From Pseudomonadota bacterium (lineage in GTDB: Bacteria > Pseudomonadota > Gammaproteobacteria > Steroidobacterales > Woeseiaceae): 6,510 bases of DNA. This document shows positions 5,866 to 6,510 of the stretch, piece by piece (the stretch's first letter is position 1; each line of letters starts with the position of its first letter). The stretch covers positions 1 through 6,510 of the forward strand of contig JAKSCZ010000355.1 in the NCBI GenBank assembly GCA_022360335.1, given 5' to 3'. Both the position numbers and the translations under genes were made by a program. A model generated the notes under the pieces. That model saw nothing but the letters and a program-made list of their open reading frames with translations. It had not been told where the DNA came from and searched no databases.

Positions 5866-6510
5866 CACGCAAGCTCCCCGCCCGCGAGCATCTCTGCGGC
5901 GATCATCTCGCCCGTCCTCAGCGCGGCGGCCGTCATGATGTCCAGGTTGCCGGCATACTCGGGCAGAAAGTCGCCGAGGCCCTTCACCTCGAGATAGGTC
6001 GACACGCGCCTGCCGTCGAAAACCGGTCCGTTCACGATGCGGTAGCCGGGCACGTATTGCTGCACGTTCCCGACCATCTCCCGGATGGCCTGCGTGATCG
6101 CCGCCGCGTCCGGATCGCCCTGTGTGATGCAATGCACGGTATCGCGCATGACGAGCGGAGGTTCGGCCGGATTGAGGATGATGATCGCCTTGCCCTGCGC
6201 CGCCCCGCCGACCGTCTCGATGGCCTGCGCCGTCGTGCGCGTAAACTCGTCGATGTTCCTGCGCGTCCCGGGACCCGCCGACTTCGAGCTGATCGTTGCG
6301 ACGATCTCGCCGTACTCGACGGGCTGCACCTGCCGGACCGCCGCGACGATCGGAATCGTCGCCTGTCCGCCGCAGGTCACCATGTTGACGTTGGTCTCGC
6401 CCTTGCCGACGTGCTCCGCGAGATTGACGGGCGGCACGCAGTAAGGACCGATCGCCGCAGGCGTCAGGTCGATGACGCGCGCGCCGCGGCTTTGCAGTTT
6501 CGCGTCGTTG
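5865..6510 (-). CDS. mhpF: Acetaldehyde dehydrogenase (acylating), 5' part outside window
   Basis: NAD- and CoA-dependent enzyme turning the aldehyde released by the aldolase into acyl-CoA (acetyl-CoA from acetaldehyde); cytoplasmic partner of the downstream aldolase. The window holds the C-terminal 214 residues of a protein usually a little over 300 long; roughly 90-100 residues, the N-terminal NAD-binding Rossmann part, lie beyond 6510. Visible family blocks: ARVIDLTPAAIGPYCVPPVN, then VNMVTCGGQATIP with the catalytic cysteine encoded at 6372-6374, ISSKSAGPGTRRNIDEFT, GKAIIILNPAEPPLVMRDTV, QQYVPGYRI, and YAGNLDIMTAAAL near the end. These match the E. coli MhpF pattern closely as I recall it. 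No damage is seen. Orthologue names BphJ, DmpF and HsaG depend on the pathway; the upstream genes needed to choose are outside the window. Confidence 0.96.
   Translation of the reverse strand, partial: NDAKLQSRGARVIDLTPAAIGPYCVPPVNLAEHVGKGETNVNMVTCGGQATIPIVAAVRQVQPVEYGEIVATISSKSAGPGTRRNIDEFTRTTAQAIETVGGAAQGKAIIILNPAEPPLVMRDTVHCITQGDPDAAAITQAIREMVGNVQQYVPGYRIVNGPVFDGRRVSTYLEVKGLGDFLPEYAGNLDIMTAAALRTGEMIAAEMLAGGELA
5874..5879 (-). promoter_or_regulatory. Ribosome binding site for the aldolase gene
   Basis: The minus strand reads GGGGAG, 8 bases upstream of the ATG at 5865, inside the end of the dehydrogenase gene. Together with the TGATG overlap it supports coupled translation of the two partner enzymes. 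Confidence 0.6.

Noticed and set aside
4756..5997. 413-codon plus-strand frame opposite the aldolase
   Set aside because: Antisense to a full aldolase with all catalytic residues; the translation has no recognisable features.
5866..6132. Upstream in-frame extension of the aldolase
   Set aside because: The family N-terminus (KVRLHDMCLRDG) begins right after the ATG at 5865, and the extension lies over the conserved C-terminus of the dehydrogenase.
1..6510. tRNA/rRNA genes, CRISPR arrays, insertion sequences or phage genes
   Set aside because: No clover-leaf-like segments, regularly spaced repeats, terminal inverted repeats or transposase motifs were seen; almost all bases are in the five genes.

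Overview
This is a gene-dense, GC-rich window (by eye roughly two-thirds G+C) from a Gram-negative bacterium. Every supported gene lies on the minus strand, so transcription runs from high to low coordinates. An outer-membrane TonB-dependent receptor, a lipobox lipoprotein and a secreted esterase-family protein indicate an outer membrane. The style of the receptor plug (paired cysteines around an FLTLEDG-type segment) and the meta-cleavage genes suggest a proteobacterium, probably gammaproteobacterial. That placement is an inference, because no marker gene is present.

Layout in order of transcription: (1) 6510-5865, the C-terminal two-thirds of an acylating acetaldehyde dehydrogenase (MhpF/BphJ/DmpF family), with its N-terminus outside the window; (2) 5865-4846, a complete 4-hydroxy-2-oxovalerate aldolase (MhpE/BphI/DmpG family), sharing one base with the dehydrogenase stop (TGATG); (3) 4843-3641, a lipoprotein serine hydrolase of the beta-lactamase / family VIII esterase superfamily, starting 2 bases after the aldolase stop; (4) 3627-2020, a secreted tannase/feruloyl-esterase family protein, 13 bases downstream; (5) 1962-1, a TonB-dependent receptor, 57 bases downstream and cut by the window edge shortly before its C-terminus. 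Only about 72 bases lie outside genes, and no intrinsic terminator is visible between genes, so all five may form one transcription unit.

The aldolase and dehydrogenase form the last two steps of aromatic (or steroid-ring) meta-cleavage pathways, giving pyruvate and acyl-CoA in the cytoplasm. The next three products are all predicted to sit in the envelope: a lipid-anchored hydrolase, a secreted esterase-like enzyme and an outer-membrane importer. A reasonable reading is one locus for capturing, de-esterifying and catabolising an ester-bound aromatic or cyclic compound; the substrate cannot be read from the sequence. The most unusual protein detail is in the tannase-family enzyme. It keeps Ser, Asp and His at the triad positions but lacks both cysteines of the family's CS-D-HC catalytic disulfide (GFSKGG and KHG are present instead), while retaining eight other cysteines.

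The large open frames on the plus strand (up to 719 codons) are antisense shadows of these GC-rich genes.
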